Positions 43,196-52,207 of a DNA stretch of 64,000 nt are shown in pieces; positions within the stretch are counted from its first letter, which is position 1, and each line of letters starts with the position of its first letter. Made by a program: the position numbers and the translations under genes. The stretch comes from Giardia muris. Lineage: Eukaryota > Fornicata > Diplomonadida > Hexamitidae. The notes below the pieces were generated by a model that was not told the origin of the DNA, made no database searches, and worked only from the letters and a program-made list of their open reading frames with translations. The DNA is taken from contig CM016927.1 of the NCBI GenBank assembly GCA_006247105.1, positions 496,001-560,000 on the forward strand. The letters run 5' to 3'.

Positions 43196-46153
43196 ATGTC
43201 CGTTACAGACTTGATGAGGGCGGCCGGAAGAGGAGACCTCGAATGCGTGAAAAGGAACCTCAGTCAGGTCGGGAGGAAGGACGGAAATGGTCAGACGGCT
43301 CTGATGGAGGCCGCAATTAATGGTCACGCCAATTGCATCCCCCTCTTAGAGAAGGAGATCGGGATGCAGAACAAAGGAGGATGGACAGCTTTGATGTATG
43401 CTGTCACAGGGGGAAATGCAGACTGTGTTCGACTCCTCCTCTCTGAGGCCGGAAAGAAAACAAAGGAATGGAAAATCACCTTGGACGGCAAAATATTTAT
43501 CCTTCCTCCTGGAATGACCGCGCTCATGATGGCAACCTACCAGAATCGTTCCGAAATAGTTGAACTCCTTCTCCCCTTTGAGCTAGGGATCAAAGATAGA
43601 AATGGCAACACGGCCTTGATGTGGACCGTAATACAAGGTCACGCCAGTTACATACCTCTCCTCAAGGAAGAGATCGGAATGCAGAATAATATTGGATGGA
43701 CAGCTTTGATGTGTGCTGTCTCTGGGGGAAATGCAAACTGTGCTCGACTCCTCCTCTCTGAAGCGAGGAAGCGGACGATGATGTATACAAAAGTCGCTCT
43801 GCCCAACAGGACAACCTTCATCTTCTCCCCCGGAGCAACTGCCCTCATGATAGCGGCCCGCCGAAACCATCCCGAGATAGTTGAACTCCTCCTTCCCTAT
43901 GAGCAAGGAATGATTGATTCCGAAGGTCACACTGCTAACTGGTATGCAAACAAGAGATCAAAGGAAGGAGACTACTCTCGAGTCCGCAAGCTCCTTGAGA
44001 ACGAGAGTTCGAAATGTGTTCCTCCCCCGCCAAAAGAATCAGTATTCCTCCGAGCATTTGCAACAGTTGGAGACATCGAGGGAGTTAGGAAGCACTTGGA
44101 CCATGCGGGTTATCAGGATTCGAATGGAATGACAGCCCTGATGCTGGCAGCAGAGAAAGGTTATACCGACTGCATCCTCCTCCTCGAGAAGGAGCACGGG
44201 ATGCAGAACAATGAAGGTAAAACGGCTCTGATGCTAGCTGTAAGACAGGGTCATGCCAACTGCATTCCCCTACTCAAGGAGGAATTTGAGATGCGGGACA
44301 ACGATGGATGTATAGCCCTAATGCACGCTGTAAGAGAAGGCTACTCTAAATGCATCCCCCTACTTGGGGAGGAGATCGGAGTGCAGAATGTTTGGGGATG
44401 TACTGCACTGATGTTTGCCACATTCAAAGGCCACTCCGATTGCATACCCCTCCTCAAGGAAGAGATTGGGAAGAGGGACAACCATGGATGGACTGCATTG
44501 ATGAAGGCCATGTGGAGTGGTCACGCCAAATGCATCCCTCTACTCGAAAAGGAGATTGGAAAGCAGAATAAGTGGGGATTAACCGCACTGATGTGTGCTA
44601 CTCGCAATGGCCAGGCAGACTCTGTCAGACTCCTCCTTTCAGAAGCGGGGAAGCAGACAACGAAGGAATATAACGACTTTCCCCCCGGAACGACCGCTCT
44701 CATGATGGCAGCCCACTACAACTACCCCAAGATCGTTGAACTCCTTCTTCCCTACGAACAGGGACTTAAGGATTCCAAAGGCCACACAGCCAAGTGGTAT
44801 GCAAACAACAGTCCAAGGGAGGGGGACCTTACCCAGGTCCGCAAGCTCCTCGAGAACGAGGGGACAGAAAGAGTTCCCCCTCCGAGAGAAGAATGTCTGC
44901 TTATGGCATCTGCAATCACCGGAGACATTGAGGGAGTCAGGAAGAACTTGGATCATGTTGGATATCAGGATCCGACCGGGATGACGGCCCTGATGCTGGC
45001 AGCAAGCTATGGCCACTCTGATTGCATCCCCTTCCTTGAGAAAGAGATCGGGATGCAGAACAACGATGGACGAACTGCGCTGATGTGGGCTGCCTACAAT
45101 GGCCACGTCAGTTGCATCGCCCTCCTCGAGGAGGAGATCGGAAAGGAAGACAATGATGGAATGACAGCCTTGATGCTGGCTGCATCCAACGGAATGACAG
45201 GCTGTGCTCAGCTTCTTCTCACTGAAGTGGGGAAGCAGACGACGAGAGAAGGGAATGGACTTCCCCCTGGAACGACTGCTCTCATGCTCGCAGCCCACAA
45301 TGACCATCCTGAAATCGTTGAGCTTCTCCTCCCATACGAACAGGAGCTGAAAGACGACAACGGCGAAACACCCTTGATGAAGGCTGCAGAGAAAGGCCAT
45401 ATCAGTTGCGTACTCATACTCAAGGTGAAGACCGAGGGGCAGAACACTGGGGGACAAACGGCCTTGATGAAGGCTGCCCTCAATGGTCATAAGAACTGCG
45501 TCCGGCTCCTCCTCTCCGAGGCAGGAAGGCAGTCGGAAAAGGAGCGGAATGGGTTCCCTTCTGGAACGACCGCCCTCATGCTTGCGGCTCGCTACAACTA
45601 CCCCAATGTCGTCAAGCTCCTTCTCCCATACGAACAGGGACTGAAGGATTCAAATGGCCATACGGCCAAGTGGTACGCGAACAATGACTCAAAGGGAGGC
45701 AACCGCTCCCGAGTCCGCAGGCTCCTTAGGAAGGAAGGCACGATGCGCCTCCCTGCACCGCAGAACCCCGGTGATGTGCTCAGGCTTCGGGAGCGTATCA
45801 CTGAGCTCGCTATCGAGAACGAATCTCTCAAGAGGGGCCTCTTATCAATCGATTACCCTCAAGAAGGGGCCGGAAAGGGACCGCTCCAACTGGGCCAGAA
45901 GATATCCTCTCTCGAGCAGCAGCTAGAGATGTACAAGGATAGGTATGATAACCTTCAGAAGACTTTGATCCAGAGAGTGCAGGAGGCTAAATCGACAACA
46001 ATTTGCATTGTCTGCCTCACGAACCCGAAGGACACACTCCTCCAGCCATGTGGCCACCTCTGTGCCTGCTCCAATTGTGCAGAGCGGATCATGAACCAGA
46101 CCTGCCCGCTCTGCAGGACTCCAATCGAGAGCGTCATCAAAGCATACATCTAA
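43196..46153 (+). CDS. Large ankyrin-repeat protein with C-terminal RING finger, 985 aa
   Basis: The ATG follows CAAAA. About twenty ankyrin repeats fill residues 1-870, built from standard repeats (WTALMCAVSGGNAN, MTALMLAAEKGYTD) and five copies of a longer module that begins LLLSEAGKQ, continues PPGTTALMMAA and IVELLLPYEQG, and sometimes adds HTAKWYANN plus a LLENEGTERVPPP linker. A short coiled coil (~875-930) leads to a C3HC4 RING at ~943-978: CIVC, 11 residues, CGH, CACSNC, 8 residues, CPLC. This suggests an E3 ubiquitin ligase whose ankyrin array chooses the substrate. A 185-bp stretch (44628-44812) is identical to the gene at 46415. Confidence 0.88.
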   Translation: MSVTDLMRAAGRGDLECVKRNLSQVGRKDGNGQTALMEAAINGHANCIPLLEKEIGMQNKGGWTALMYAVTGGNADCVRLLLSEAGKKTKEWKITLDGKIFILPPGMTALMMATYQNRSEIVELLLPFELGIKDRNGNTALMWTVIQGHASYIPLLKEEIGMQNNIGWTALMCAVSGGNANCARLLLSEARKRTMMYTKVALPNRTTFIFSPGATALMIAARRNHPEIVELLLPYEQGMIDSEGHTANWYANKRSKEGDYSRVRKLLENESSKCVPPPPKESVFLRAFATVGDIEGVRKHLDHAGYQDSNGMTALMLAAEKGYTDCILLLEKEHGMQNNEGKTALMLAVRQGHANCIPLLKEEFEMRDNDGCIALMHAVREGYSKCIPLLGEEIGVQNVWGCTALMFATFKGHSDCIPLLKEEIGKRDNHGWTALMKAMWSGHAKCIPLLEKEIGKQNKWGLTALMCATRNGQADSVRLLLSEAGKQTTKEYNDFPPGTTALMMAAHYNYPKIVELLLPYEQGLKDSKGHTAKWYANNSPREGDLTQVRKLLENEGTERVPPPREECLLMASAITGDIEGVRKNLDHVGYQDPTGMTALMLAASYGHSDCIPFLEKEIGMQNNDGRTALMWAAYNGHVSCIALLEEEIGKEDNDGMTALMLAASNGMTGCAQLLLTEVGKQTTREGNGLPPGTTALMLAAHNDHPEIVELLLPYEQELKDDNGETPLMKAAEKGHISCVLILKVKTEGQNTGGQTALMKAALNGHKNCVRLLLSEAGRQSEKERNGFPSGTTALMLAARYNYPNVVKLLLPYEQGLKDSNGHTAKWYANNDSKGGNRSRVRRLLRKEGTMRLPAPQNPGDVLRLRERITELAIENESLKRGLLSIDYPQEGAGKGPLQLGQKISSLEQQLEMYKDRYDNLQKTLIQRVQEAKSTTICIVCLTNPKDTLLQPCGHLCACSNCAERIMNQTCPLCRTPIESVIKAYI
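44628..44812 (+). repeat. 185-bp perfect inverted repeat, left copy
   Basis: Checked base by base against the reverse complement of 47027-47211 with no mismatch. It encodes the module from the leucines of LLLSEAGKQ to YANNS in the same frame of both ankyrin proteins. Outside the tract the genes are clearly diverged. Confidence 0.9.
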
Positions 46154-46414
46154 GACTTCCATATCTCACACTCATACACTGCCACCGTCTTCAACATCAA
46201 CGAAGTGCGTGGAGTGCCTGGCTGGACACTCTCAACTCCCCGAGTCCTGGGAGTCGTGCTCCATCAGGACGGACGAAGGACGTGTGAACAGCTGGGGAGG
46301 AGCACCCTCGTCCCATACCTTCACTGGGAGAGGGAGGGGTTGTGGGCGTCCAGTCCTCCGGGGAAGAGTCCTCAAGGAGTCCGGGAGGCCTCCTCATAGG
46401 AGGGATGGGGTCGA
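46154..46414. other. Short convergent gap with a possible VSP-like scrap
   Basis: At about 46203-46270 on the plus strand one frame reads TKCVECLAGHS ... SWESC, with CxxC spacing like VSP or high-cysteine proteins. It has no start, is about 25 codons long and runs into non-VSP sequence, so it is at most a relic. Nothing else is recognised here. Confidence 0.25.
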
Positions 46415-48526
46415 TCACGCCTCCCGCTTGACGGCCGGCTCTGGGAGGGAGCCAGCGGGCATGGGACCCCTGTTCCTTGGCTCCTGGGTTCCGTGGGTCT
46501 TGAGCACCTCGATCAGAAAGGTGGTGAGATAGGTATTCTGCTGAACCATGGTCTGTCTGAGTGAGGCTGCCTCCTTGACTAGCTGGTCTATGAAGACCTG
46601 TTTCTGGTCAGAGGCCTTCTGGAGGTCCTCGCACATCTTTGCATGCCTCTTGGACTCATTGATAGCATTGTCGAGCTGTTGTTTGAGAGACTCGATTTCC
46701 GCAGTTAGCCGATTGATCTGAGCCTTGTCCCGTCGTTCCTTGTCCTCTAACTGCTTGTGGAGGATATCGTTCTCTTTGTTGGCCTTCTGGAGTTGCTGTT
46801 TGAGAGAGGAGACTTCCCGATTCGATTGGGATAGCTCATTCTTTGTCTTCTCGTGTGCATTCTTGGAAAAGGGGAAGTCTTTCTGGAGGGAGTCGTTCTC
46901 AGTGGCGAGTTCGTTGATACGTTCCTGGAACCTAAGCATTTCAGCAGGATTCGATGGTGGAGGAATTCGCTCTGTCCCTTCGTCTTTAAGGAGTGTGCGG
47001 ACTTGGGAGTAATCTCCTCCATAGGAACTGTTGTTTGCATACCACTTGGCTGTGTGGCCTTTGGAATCCTTAAGTCCCTGTTCGTAGGGAAGAAGGAGTT
47101 CAACGATCTTGGGGTAGTTGTAGTGGGCTGCCATCATGAGAGCGGTCGTTCCGGGGGGAAAGTCGTTATATTCCTTCGTTGTCTGCTTCCCCGCTTCTGA
47201 AAGGAGGAGTCGAACGCAGTCTGTCTTGCCATAGTAAGCAGGCCACATCAATGCAGTCCAGCCATAGTTGTCCTGTATTCCAGCTTCCCTCTTGAGTAGG
47301 GGGATGCAGTTGGTGTAGCCTCCTCTTGCGGCATACATCAGAGCCGTCCAGCCATTTTCGCCCTGCTTCCCGATCTCATGGAGATTGGCCCTCACGCCCT
47401 CAACGTTTCCTTGAGCGGCAGCCAAGATGAGGGACCCAGTAGCAGTGGGTTGGGAGGAAAGCTTGTTTCCACTCACTGCTGAACAGCCCTGAGAGACTTC
47501 CGAGCCTTTGTTGGTCTTGGTGAGCCGGGCTTTGAGGGAGGAGACTTCTCCCATCGCCTCGGCAAGGCTCTTCTCGGCCTCCCGTGCTCTCCAATTCAAG
47601 GTCTCATACATTTCCCGATACTTCTTTGTCTCTTCGTTGGCCTTCTGGAGTTGCTGTTTGAGGAGGTTGATTTCTTGATTCGCCTGGAGAGGATTCTGTT
47701 CTGCTTCAGTGCGCGTACTCTTGAAAGAGGAAGATAGCTCTTGATGAGGCCTAACCCCTGCAGAAAACTGATCAATACGAGCTTTGTTCCGTTGTTTCTC
47801 ACCTTCAGGACAGATGTGGGGGGAAAGATCCTCTTTAGCCTGATCCATACGTCCCTTCCGTGTCTCAGATCGATCATGATAGTTTGCTGATCCCATATCT
47901 GTTTCAGCGTGAGGTGCCTGAGTTCTGCCTTCCCACTTAACCCGCCCATTGGGAGAGATATCCATCCTATCTCCGTTCTTCTTCGGATATGGGCTTGTCG
48001 TGACAGCCATCGGATTCTGTTGATACAGACTGTTGTCCGAAGATTCTTCGCTCGTCAGGGGATTATAACGTGCATATCTTTGTCCCCGATCCACTGGAGT
48101 TGCGTGAGGGCCCTTCAGAGGACGGCTGGGGGACGCCTCATCCTGCAGATAGTGAGAACCCGATTGTTGAACTTGTGGAGGCTGAGATGAAACACTTGTT
48201 GCATGTGAACTCCTCTCCGATGTGTCGAGGAGACCGGTATTTCCGACGTCATACTTAGCTAGAATCCTAACGAGCTCTTCATTATTCTGTCTTCTGGCTT
48301 CATCGAAAGCTGTCCAGCCATCTGGCATTTGAATGTGTGCCTCAAGGGGAGCAAGAAGCCTGACACACTCAGTGTGTCCAGCGATTATCGCATACATCAA
48401 AGCTGTCAGGTGACGATAGTCCTGCCTGCCAGCTTGTTTCAGGTACTTCTCGATGTCATCGACACGTCCATGGTACGCTGCGATCATGAGCCGAGTACGG
48501 GTTGGAGTGGGAGTTGGAGTACGCAT
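46415..48526 (-). CDS. Ankyrin / coiled-coil protein (21.1-like), 703 aa
   Basis: The ATG at 48526 (TTTAAAATG) is preferred to an upstream non-ATG codon. Residues ~8-95 are ankyrin repeats (TRLMIAAYHGRVDD, LTALMYAIIAGHTE). A polar linker leads to a coiled coil ~265-350. A second ankyrin array at ~370-530 includes the LLLSEAGKQTTKEY ... YANNS module identical in DNA to the gene at 43196, and a second coiled coil (~540-680) resembles that of the gene at 2401 (ELATENDSL, ESKRHAK). No RING is present. The three genes form one subfamily that exchanges modules. Confidence 0.85.
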   Translation of the reverse strand: MRTPTPTPTRTRLMIAAYHGRVDDIEKYLKQAGRQDYRHLTALMYAIIAGHTECVRLLAPLEAHIQMPDGWTAFDEARRQNNEELVRILAKYDVGNTGLLDTSERSSHATSVSSQPPQVQQSGSHYLQDEASPSRPLKGPHATPVDRGQRYARYNPLTSEESSDNSLYQQNPMAVTTSPYPKKNGDRMDISPNGRVKWEGRTQAPHAETDMGSANYHDRSETRKGRMDQAKEDLSPHICPEGEKQRNKARIDQFSAGVRPHQELSSSFKSTRTEAEQNPLQANQEINLLKQQLQKANEETKKYREMYETLNWRAREAEKSLAEAMGEVSSLKARLTKTNKGSEVSQGCSAVSGNKLSSQPTATGSLILAAAQGNVEGVRANLHEIGKQGENGWTALMYAARGGYTNCIPLLKREAGIQDNYGWTALMWPAYYGKTDCVRLLLSEAGKQTTKEYNDFPPGTTALMMAAHYNYPKIVELLLPYEQGLKDSKGHTAKWYANNSSYGGDYSQVRTLLKDEGTERIPPPSNPAEMLRFQERINELATENDSLQKDFPFSKNAHEKTKNELSQSNREVSSLKQQLQKANKENDILHKQLEDKERRDKAQINRLTAEIESLKQQLDNAINESKRHAKMCEDLQKASDQKQVFIDQLVKEAASLRQTMVQQNTYLTTFLIEVLKTHGTQEPRNRGPMPAGSLPEPAVKREA
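47027..47211 (-). repeat. 185-bp perfect inverted repeat, right copy
   Basis: Reverse-complement partner of 44628-44812; the two copies start 2.4 kb apart in convergently transcribed genes. Confidence 0.9.
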
Positions 48527-48649
48527 TTTAAAGGTGCATGATACCAAATATCAGGAAGAGAGCTCATCAAGGGGATCGGCTGTATCATATAATTGAAGTG
48601 CTACCCCATCTCGGTACTTAGATGCCTCCCGATGGGAGCTGATCAATAA

Positions 48650-49804
48650 ATGACTACCCTGTCCGTTAAGGACAGGTTTTTGCTCTACCGACCAGACCGT
48701 GCTCTCTTTGTTGACGCTCCACCGGAGGCCTTCAGTCTCACGGCCGGAGAGGTGGTTGCCGCACGTTATCCAGACGTCCGCGATCTTCAGGCTAGCGTCA
48801 CCCTCCCATTATCTCTTCAGAAGGGGGACTTGGTCATAACGAGTCTTCGGATCTCCTGGGCCGCCAGCAATGGCGGAGCGTTGCACAATTTCCTTGTCGG
48901 CCTCAGCACTATTACAAGACTTAGCGTTGGGAAGGCTCGAGCTGAGAGTGAGGAGATGGATCAGTCATCCGTCCGTCGAAAGACACTCATCTTGCATGCC
49001 ACTTATGGGGGGGCGCAATATAGGTTCGACTTGCAGCCCGCAACCCCTGGTGATCACCAACTCTTTGACACCATCCAGATGATTTACCGCGCACACGACG
49101 CATCACACTTGCATCGACGCTTCCGGGTACGCTTCTCGCTCCTAAGAGGAGGGAGCGTCGTACTTTTCAGTAACGAGCTCGTCAAGATGACCCGACCCGA
49201 CGTAGTCCTAACATCCATGCTTAGCGGAAAGCCAGCACTCGGGACCCTACTCTTGACAACGCACCGTCTTCTTTGGTATGCGGATGGGAATCCAGCCTTC
49301 AACCTGAGTTTGCCCTACATACATATTGAAGGCTTGACCCTGTGTCCCATCCCGGAGGAAACACTCCTGGTCTTTATCCGACCGGATGAGACTCCCGCCT
49401 CGGCCATTCCCGAACAGGGACGAAATAGGAAGAAGCCTAAGGTCAAGACCGATTCTGACCTGCGAGTACTTGGTCTGGAGTGCAAAGAGATCAAGAAGGC
49501 ATATGAAACCCTTCTCCAGCTCATAGAGAGTGCCATACAGGCTCCTGACTATGGGATGATCATTGACTACGAAAGTAATTCCCCAGAAGCGGCACCAATC
49601 TTCCCTCTCACTCCCTCCGACCGGCAACCCCCCTCCAATGGCGTGCAGCAGGCATTGACAGCCCTCATAGCCGCCCGCTCCTCAAAGTATCCTCGTCGGG
49701 CACAGCCAGCGGCCTTAAACCTCGTGTACGACGAGAAGCTGGGCGTTGCGTTTGAGGCTCCTCCTGGCATCTCTCGACTCCAGGACCTATGGACTGTCCT
49801 ATAA
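48650..49804 (+). CDS. BBS5: BBSome subunit BBS5, 384 aa
   Basis: The ATG follows CAATAA. Two PH-like DM16 domains are present: residues ~30-150 (LTAGEVVAARYPDVRD, GDLVITSLRISW, RFDLQPATPG, IQMIYRAHDASHLHRRFRVR) and ~165-265 (PALGTLLLTTHRLLWYADGN, FNLSLPYIHIEGLTL), close to BBS5 text such as LGTFFITNVRIVW and FNVSIPYLQI. The C-terminus has VYDEKLGVAFEAP ... LQDLW as in BBS5 (FSEELGLAIE ... LQGLWEVM). BBS5 binds phosphoinositides and helps the BBSome handle ciliary membrane proteins. An insert with KKPKVKTDSD lies near 265. The preceding gap (48527-48649) shows only the initiator. Confidence 0.9.
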   Translation: MTTLSVKDRFLLYRPDRALFVDAPPEAFSLTAGEVVAARYPDVRDLQASVTLPLSLQKGDLVITSLRISWAASNGGALHNFLVGLSTITRLSVGKARAESEEMDQSSVRRKTLILHATYGGAQYRFDLQPATPGDHQLFDTIQMIYRAHDASHLHRRFRVRFSLLRGGSVVLFSNELVKMTRPDVVLTSMLSGKPALGTLLLTTHRLLWYADGNPAFNLSLPYIHIEGLTLCPIPEETLLVFIRPDETPASAIPEQGRNRKKPKVKTDSDLRVLGLECKEIKKAYETLLQLIESAIQAPDYGMIIDYESNSPEAAPIFPLTPSDRQPPSNGVQQALTALIAARSSKYPRRAQPAALNLVYDEKLGVAFEAPPGISRLQDLWTVL

Positions 49805-49816
49805 ATGCCTAGACCC

Positions 49817-51022
49817 CTATGCCTCCTTACAGAGGGTCGTGACCATCTGAGAGTAGATGTAGGAGAGGTCCTGGAGTGTTAAACTTGAGTACGTCTGAAC
49901 GAAGTTGCTACGGTCCTCGGGATTGATGCACTGAGGAGGGCGGCGGCAGCTGAGATTCGTGTGCCCGTCAGGCAGGAATTCGAGTCGCGCAATGAAGGCA
50001 TTTGGATCTGTAAAGCGACCAAGACAAACGAGGGCATCTCCAACAAGTGGTTCTCTAGTTTGTAGCCCCGTCGTCCCGACGAACATCTCACGAGCCTCCG
50101 GCTCCTGGCCTGGTACAACCTCGGTCCCTGTGAACAGCTCTAATGCACGGAGGGCAAACTGTAAGCGATGATGAGCCTGCTCCGCCTGTTGGCACCGCCG
50201 GAATAGTTCCCGTTCTGTCTCCGATCGTGCAGAAAGTCGGTCAAGGAAGGCGTCAGTGCTCTGGCGAGATCTGGTGAGTTCAGCTCCGACGCTCTCAGTC
50301 AAATCATCAATCTTCCGTCCCTGATCTCGGAGCATATCCTCCAGCAATTGTTTGCCCTTGTTTCCTCGCTCTAAGGCTTGTGGGGATTGCATAGAGCCGG
50401 TAGACAGAAGCTCCTTGAGCGAGGCAATGCAGTGAGCAAGATCAGTGGTGTCTATATTCGGCCGCTCGAGGCTAGCCAATCTCTCACTCCGTAACTCTCG
50501 AAGGGCCCGCTCACTCTCGTCAAGGAGTTGCTCCGCTCGCGTCACTCGGATGTTATAGAGGCGGCTGTAGTTATCGAGCAGCTCGTCATAATCGTCCTCG
50601 GTCCCGGCCCTCCGCTCAAACTGTTCCGGGTGAGTGTAAGCGTCGTCTATTGCGAAGCTAGTCTCTGTGCTGCTGCCCCCGAGTGGCGAGTCGGACACTT
50701 GGGAGTAATCAGTCGCCGATGTGCTTGCCTCGCTTGCCGAAGTTCCGGTTTGTTGCAATTGATGGCCCGTTCGGGGCTTATCCCGCGCCCCGGACGACAG
50801 ACCCTTGCGCGAAGTGCCTCTAGCCGGTGCTGACGTCTCTCCCGTTCGAACTCCTTGCCGTCTCTTCGAGTCATGCCCAGACCGCTCGGGGGCGTCCTGC
50901 GGCTCGGGCTCATGGACTCTACGGGCAGCCCGACGCGTCGACCCCGTATCTCGCTTTGCCGAGGGCTCCTTTGACTCACTGCGGCGTGCCCCCATCTGGG
51001 AGAATTTTGATGCCAGGATCAT
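49817..51022 (-). CDS. Hypothetical coiled-coil protein, about 401 aa
   Basis: Two ATGs are plausible, 51022 and 50995; neither has an ideal A-tract (TCAAAATTC lies between them). The N-terminal ~100 residues are basic and polar (R, S, K, G, P), probably disordered. Residues ~130-290 are predicted helical coiled coil (DDYDELLDNYSRLYNIRVTR, EQLLDESERALRELRSERLA). A conserved-looking globular end follows (FIARLEFLPDGHTN, SCRRPPQCINPEDRSNF, LTLQDLSYIYSQM). No family recognised. The stop lies 12 bp from the end of BBS5, tail to tail. Confidence 0.65.
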   Translation of the reverse strand: MILASKFSQMGARRSESKEPSAKRDTGSTRRAARRVHEPEPQDAPERSGHDSKRRQGVRTGETSAPARGTSRKGLSSGARDKPRTGHQLQQTGTSASEASTSATDYSQVSDSPLGGSSTETSFAIDDAYTHPEQFERRAGTEDDYDELLDNYSRLYNIRVTRAEQLLDESERALRELRSERLASLERPNIDTTDLAHCIASLKELLSTGSMQSPQALERGNKGKQLLEDMLRDQGRKIDDLTESVGAELTRSRQSTDAFLDRLSARSETERELFRRCQQAEQAHHRLQFALRALELFTGTEVVPGQEPEAREMFVGTTGLQTREPLVGDALVCLGRFTDPNAFIARLEFLPDGHTNLSCRRPPQCINPEDRSNFVQTYSSLTLQDLSYIYSQMVTTLCKEA

Positions 51023-51177
51023 TCTGGACGGTCTGGCCGATAGCCGCCCATCTGATGCGAGCATACATTCCCACGAGCGTCGCTCACGAGGAGAAGTCGT
51101 CCTGGAGAGGGCAGGTGCGTGGGCTGCTAAGACGGATTTACACCCCTCCAGTCCTTATGAGAAGTCGGGGGCCTTCT

Positions 51178-51567
51178 ATGACTACTACTAGTCGAGAAGA
51201 CTCCGGTACCGGAGATGCACTTGGCTATTTTCGATCTCTGTTTCCTTTAGACCCTGAGGCGATCTTAGAGATGAAGAAGGGTTGTCGTCCTATTCCAAGC
51301 TTTATCCGTTTGCGTCGACGAATCATTGAGGAAGACGACAATTATCATCTGGCGCCATCTTTACTCCACTGGTTCCGAGAGAAGAATGATACTATCGCTC
51401 GGTATTCCCGATATGCGCCTGACATACCGTTTGGACCACGTGAGATACGCCTGGCGCGCCTAGCAGCTACCGTCGACGAAGTGGTTGATGGGCTTCTGCA
51501 CACGACGGCGGACTTCGCGGAAACACAGCTCCGCCTTGCTCTTGCCGAGGAGTCTTGGACTAGATGA
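51178..51567 (+). CDS. Hypothetical small protein, 129 aa (start uncertain)
   Basis: I use the ATG at 51178; in-frame ATGs at 51157 and 51055 would add 7 or 41 residues. The sequence is mixed helical (GYFRSLFPLDPEAILEM, SLLHWFREKNDTIARYSRY, IRLARLAATVDEVVDGLL) with no recognised domain. Its end overlaps the 3' end of the convergent CYB5D1 gene by 8 bp. Confidence 0.5.
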   Translation: MTTTSREDSGTGDALGYFRSLFPLDPEAILEMKKGCRPIPSFIRLRRRIIEEDDNYHLAPSLLHWFREKNDTIARYSRYAPDIPFGPREIRLARLAATVDEVVDGLLHTTADFAETQLRLALAEESWTR

Positions 51568-52207
51568 GCTCGTCCTTCCAGATCAATGTGATACAGGGCA
51601 CGTACCAGTCGCACTCCGGCCAGTTTAGCCTGAGGTACGTCTCCCGCTCGTCCAGAATGCCATTCTCCTCGAGAGTCTTGGCCATATCGAGGTCCTCCCC
51701 CAGGTACTTCCACCTATACCCTGTAAGAGCTGCTGAGTTGTAGCGGGAATAGCGAGACGCTATCTCTGCCAAGGTCTCCTCCTCGGGGACGATGATCCGA
51801 TGCCGGCTCTCATTAAGAGTGTTCAGTATCTCTAATGGCCTACCATTCTTGGTTAGAAGCCCGATCTGATACTTTCCGTCCCGCCACCAGGGTATCGTCG
51901 GGGGGACGCTCATGTTAAGCTTTGGATACGGGATGTTGCAGTGAAGGAGAGGAAGCCCATAAGGATGACGGAAGACCGGTTCCCCGGTGATCGGGTCCTC
52001 CATAACGAAGGGGTCTCCGGTCTGTGGATCGAACCAGAAGGAGATATCCGTTCCTGCCGCACGCGCGATGCTTGCGACCAAGTTGGCTTCATTCTCCTGG
52101 ATTAGGGTAGTATAGTCAAAGACGCGTCCGGAGTGCGAGATCCAGCAGTCTCCCGCCGTGCAATGGAGGGCGACGTCCTCCTTTGTGTAATAAACGTGGG
52201 AATTCAT
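51560..52207 (-). CDS. CYB5D1: Cytochrome b5 domain-containing protein 1 (ciliary), 215 aa
   Basis: The ATG (52207-52205) overlaps the TGA of the NEK gene by one base. The protein follows CYB5D1 along its length: YYTKEDVALH near the start, DCWISHSGRVFDYTTL, IARAAGTDISFWFDPQTGDP, an RHPYGLPLLH segment, PWWRDGKYQIGLLTKNGR, RYSRYNSAALTGYRWKYLGEDLDMAKTLEENGI and a WKDEL end. CYB5D1 and Chlamydomonas FAP198 belong to the axoneme near the radial spokes. The heme-ligand histidines of true cytochrome b5 are only partly present (HPYG instead of HPGG), so heme binding is uncertain. Its initiator (CCAAAAATTG) lies inside the NEK coding end. Confidence 0.88.
   Translation of the reverse strand: MNSHVYYTKEDVALHCTAGDCWISHSGRVFDYTTLIQENEANLVASIARAAGTDISFWFDPQTGDPFVMEDPITGEPVFRHPYGLPLLHCNIPYPKLNMSVPPTIPWWRDGKYQIGLLTKNGRPLEILNTLNESRHRIIVPEEETLAEIASRYSRYNSAALTGYRWKYLGEDLDMAKTLEENGILDERETYLRLNWPECDWYVPCITLIWKDELI

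Noticed and set aside
50827..51177. Upstream extension of the small gene at 51178
   Set aside because: It lies antisense to the start of the gene at 49817-51022 and reads as low-complexity shadow; only the ATGs at 51055 or 51157 remain as alternatives.
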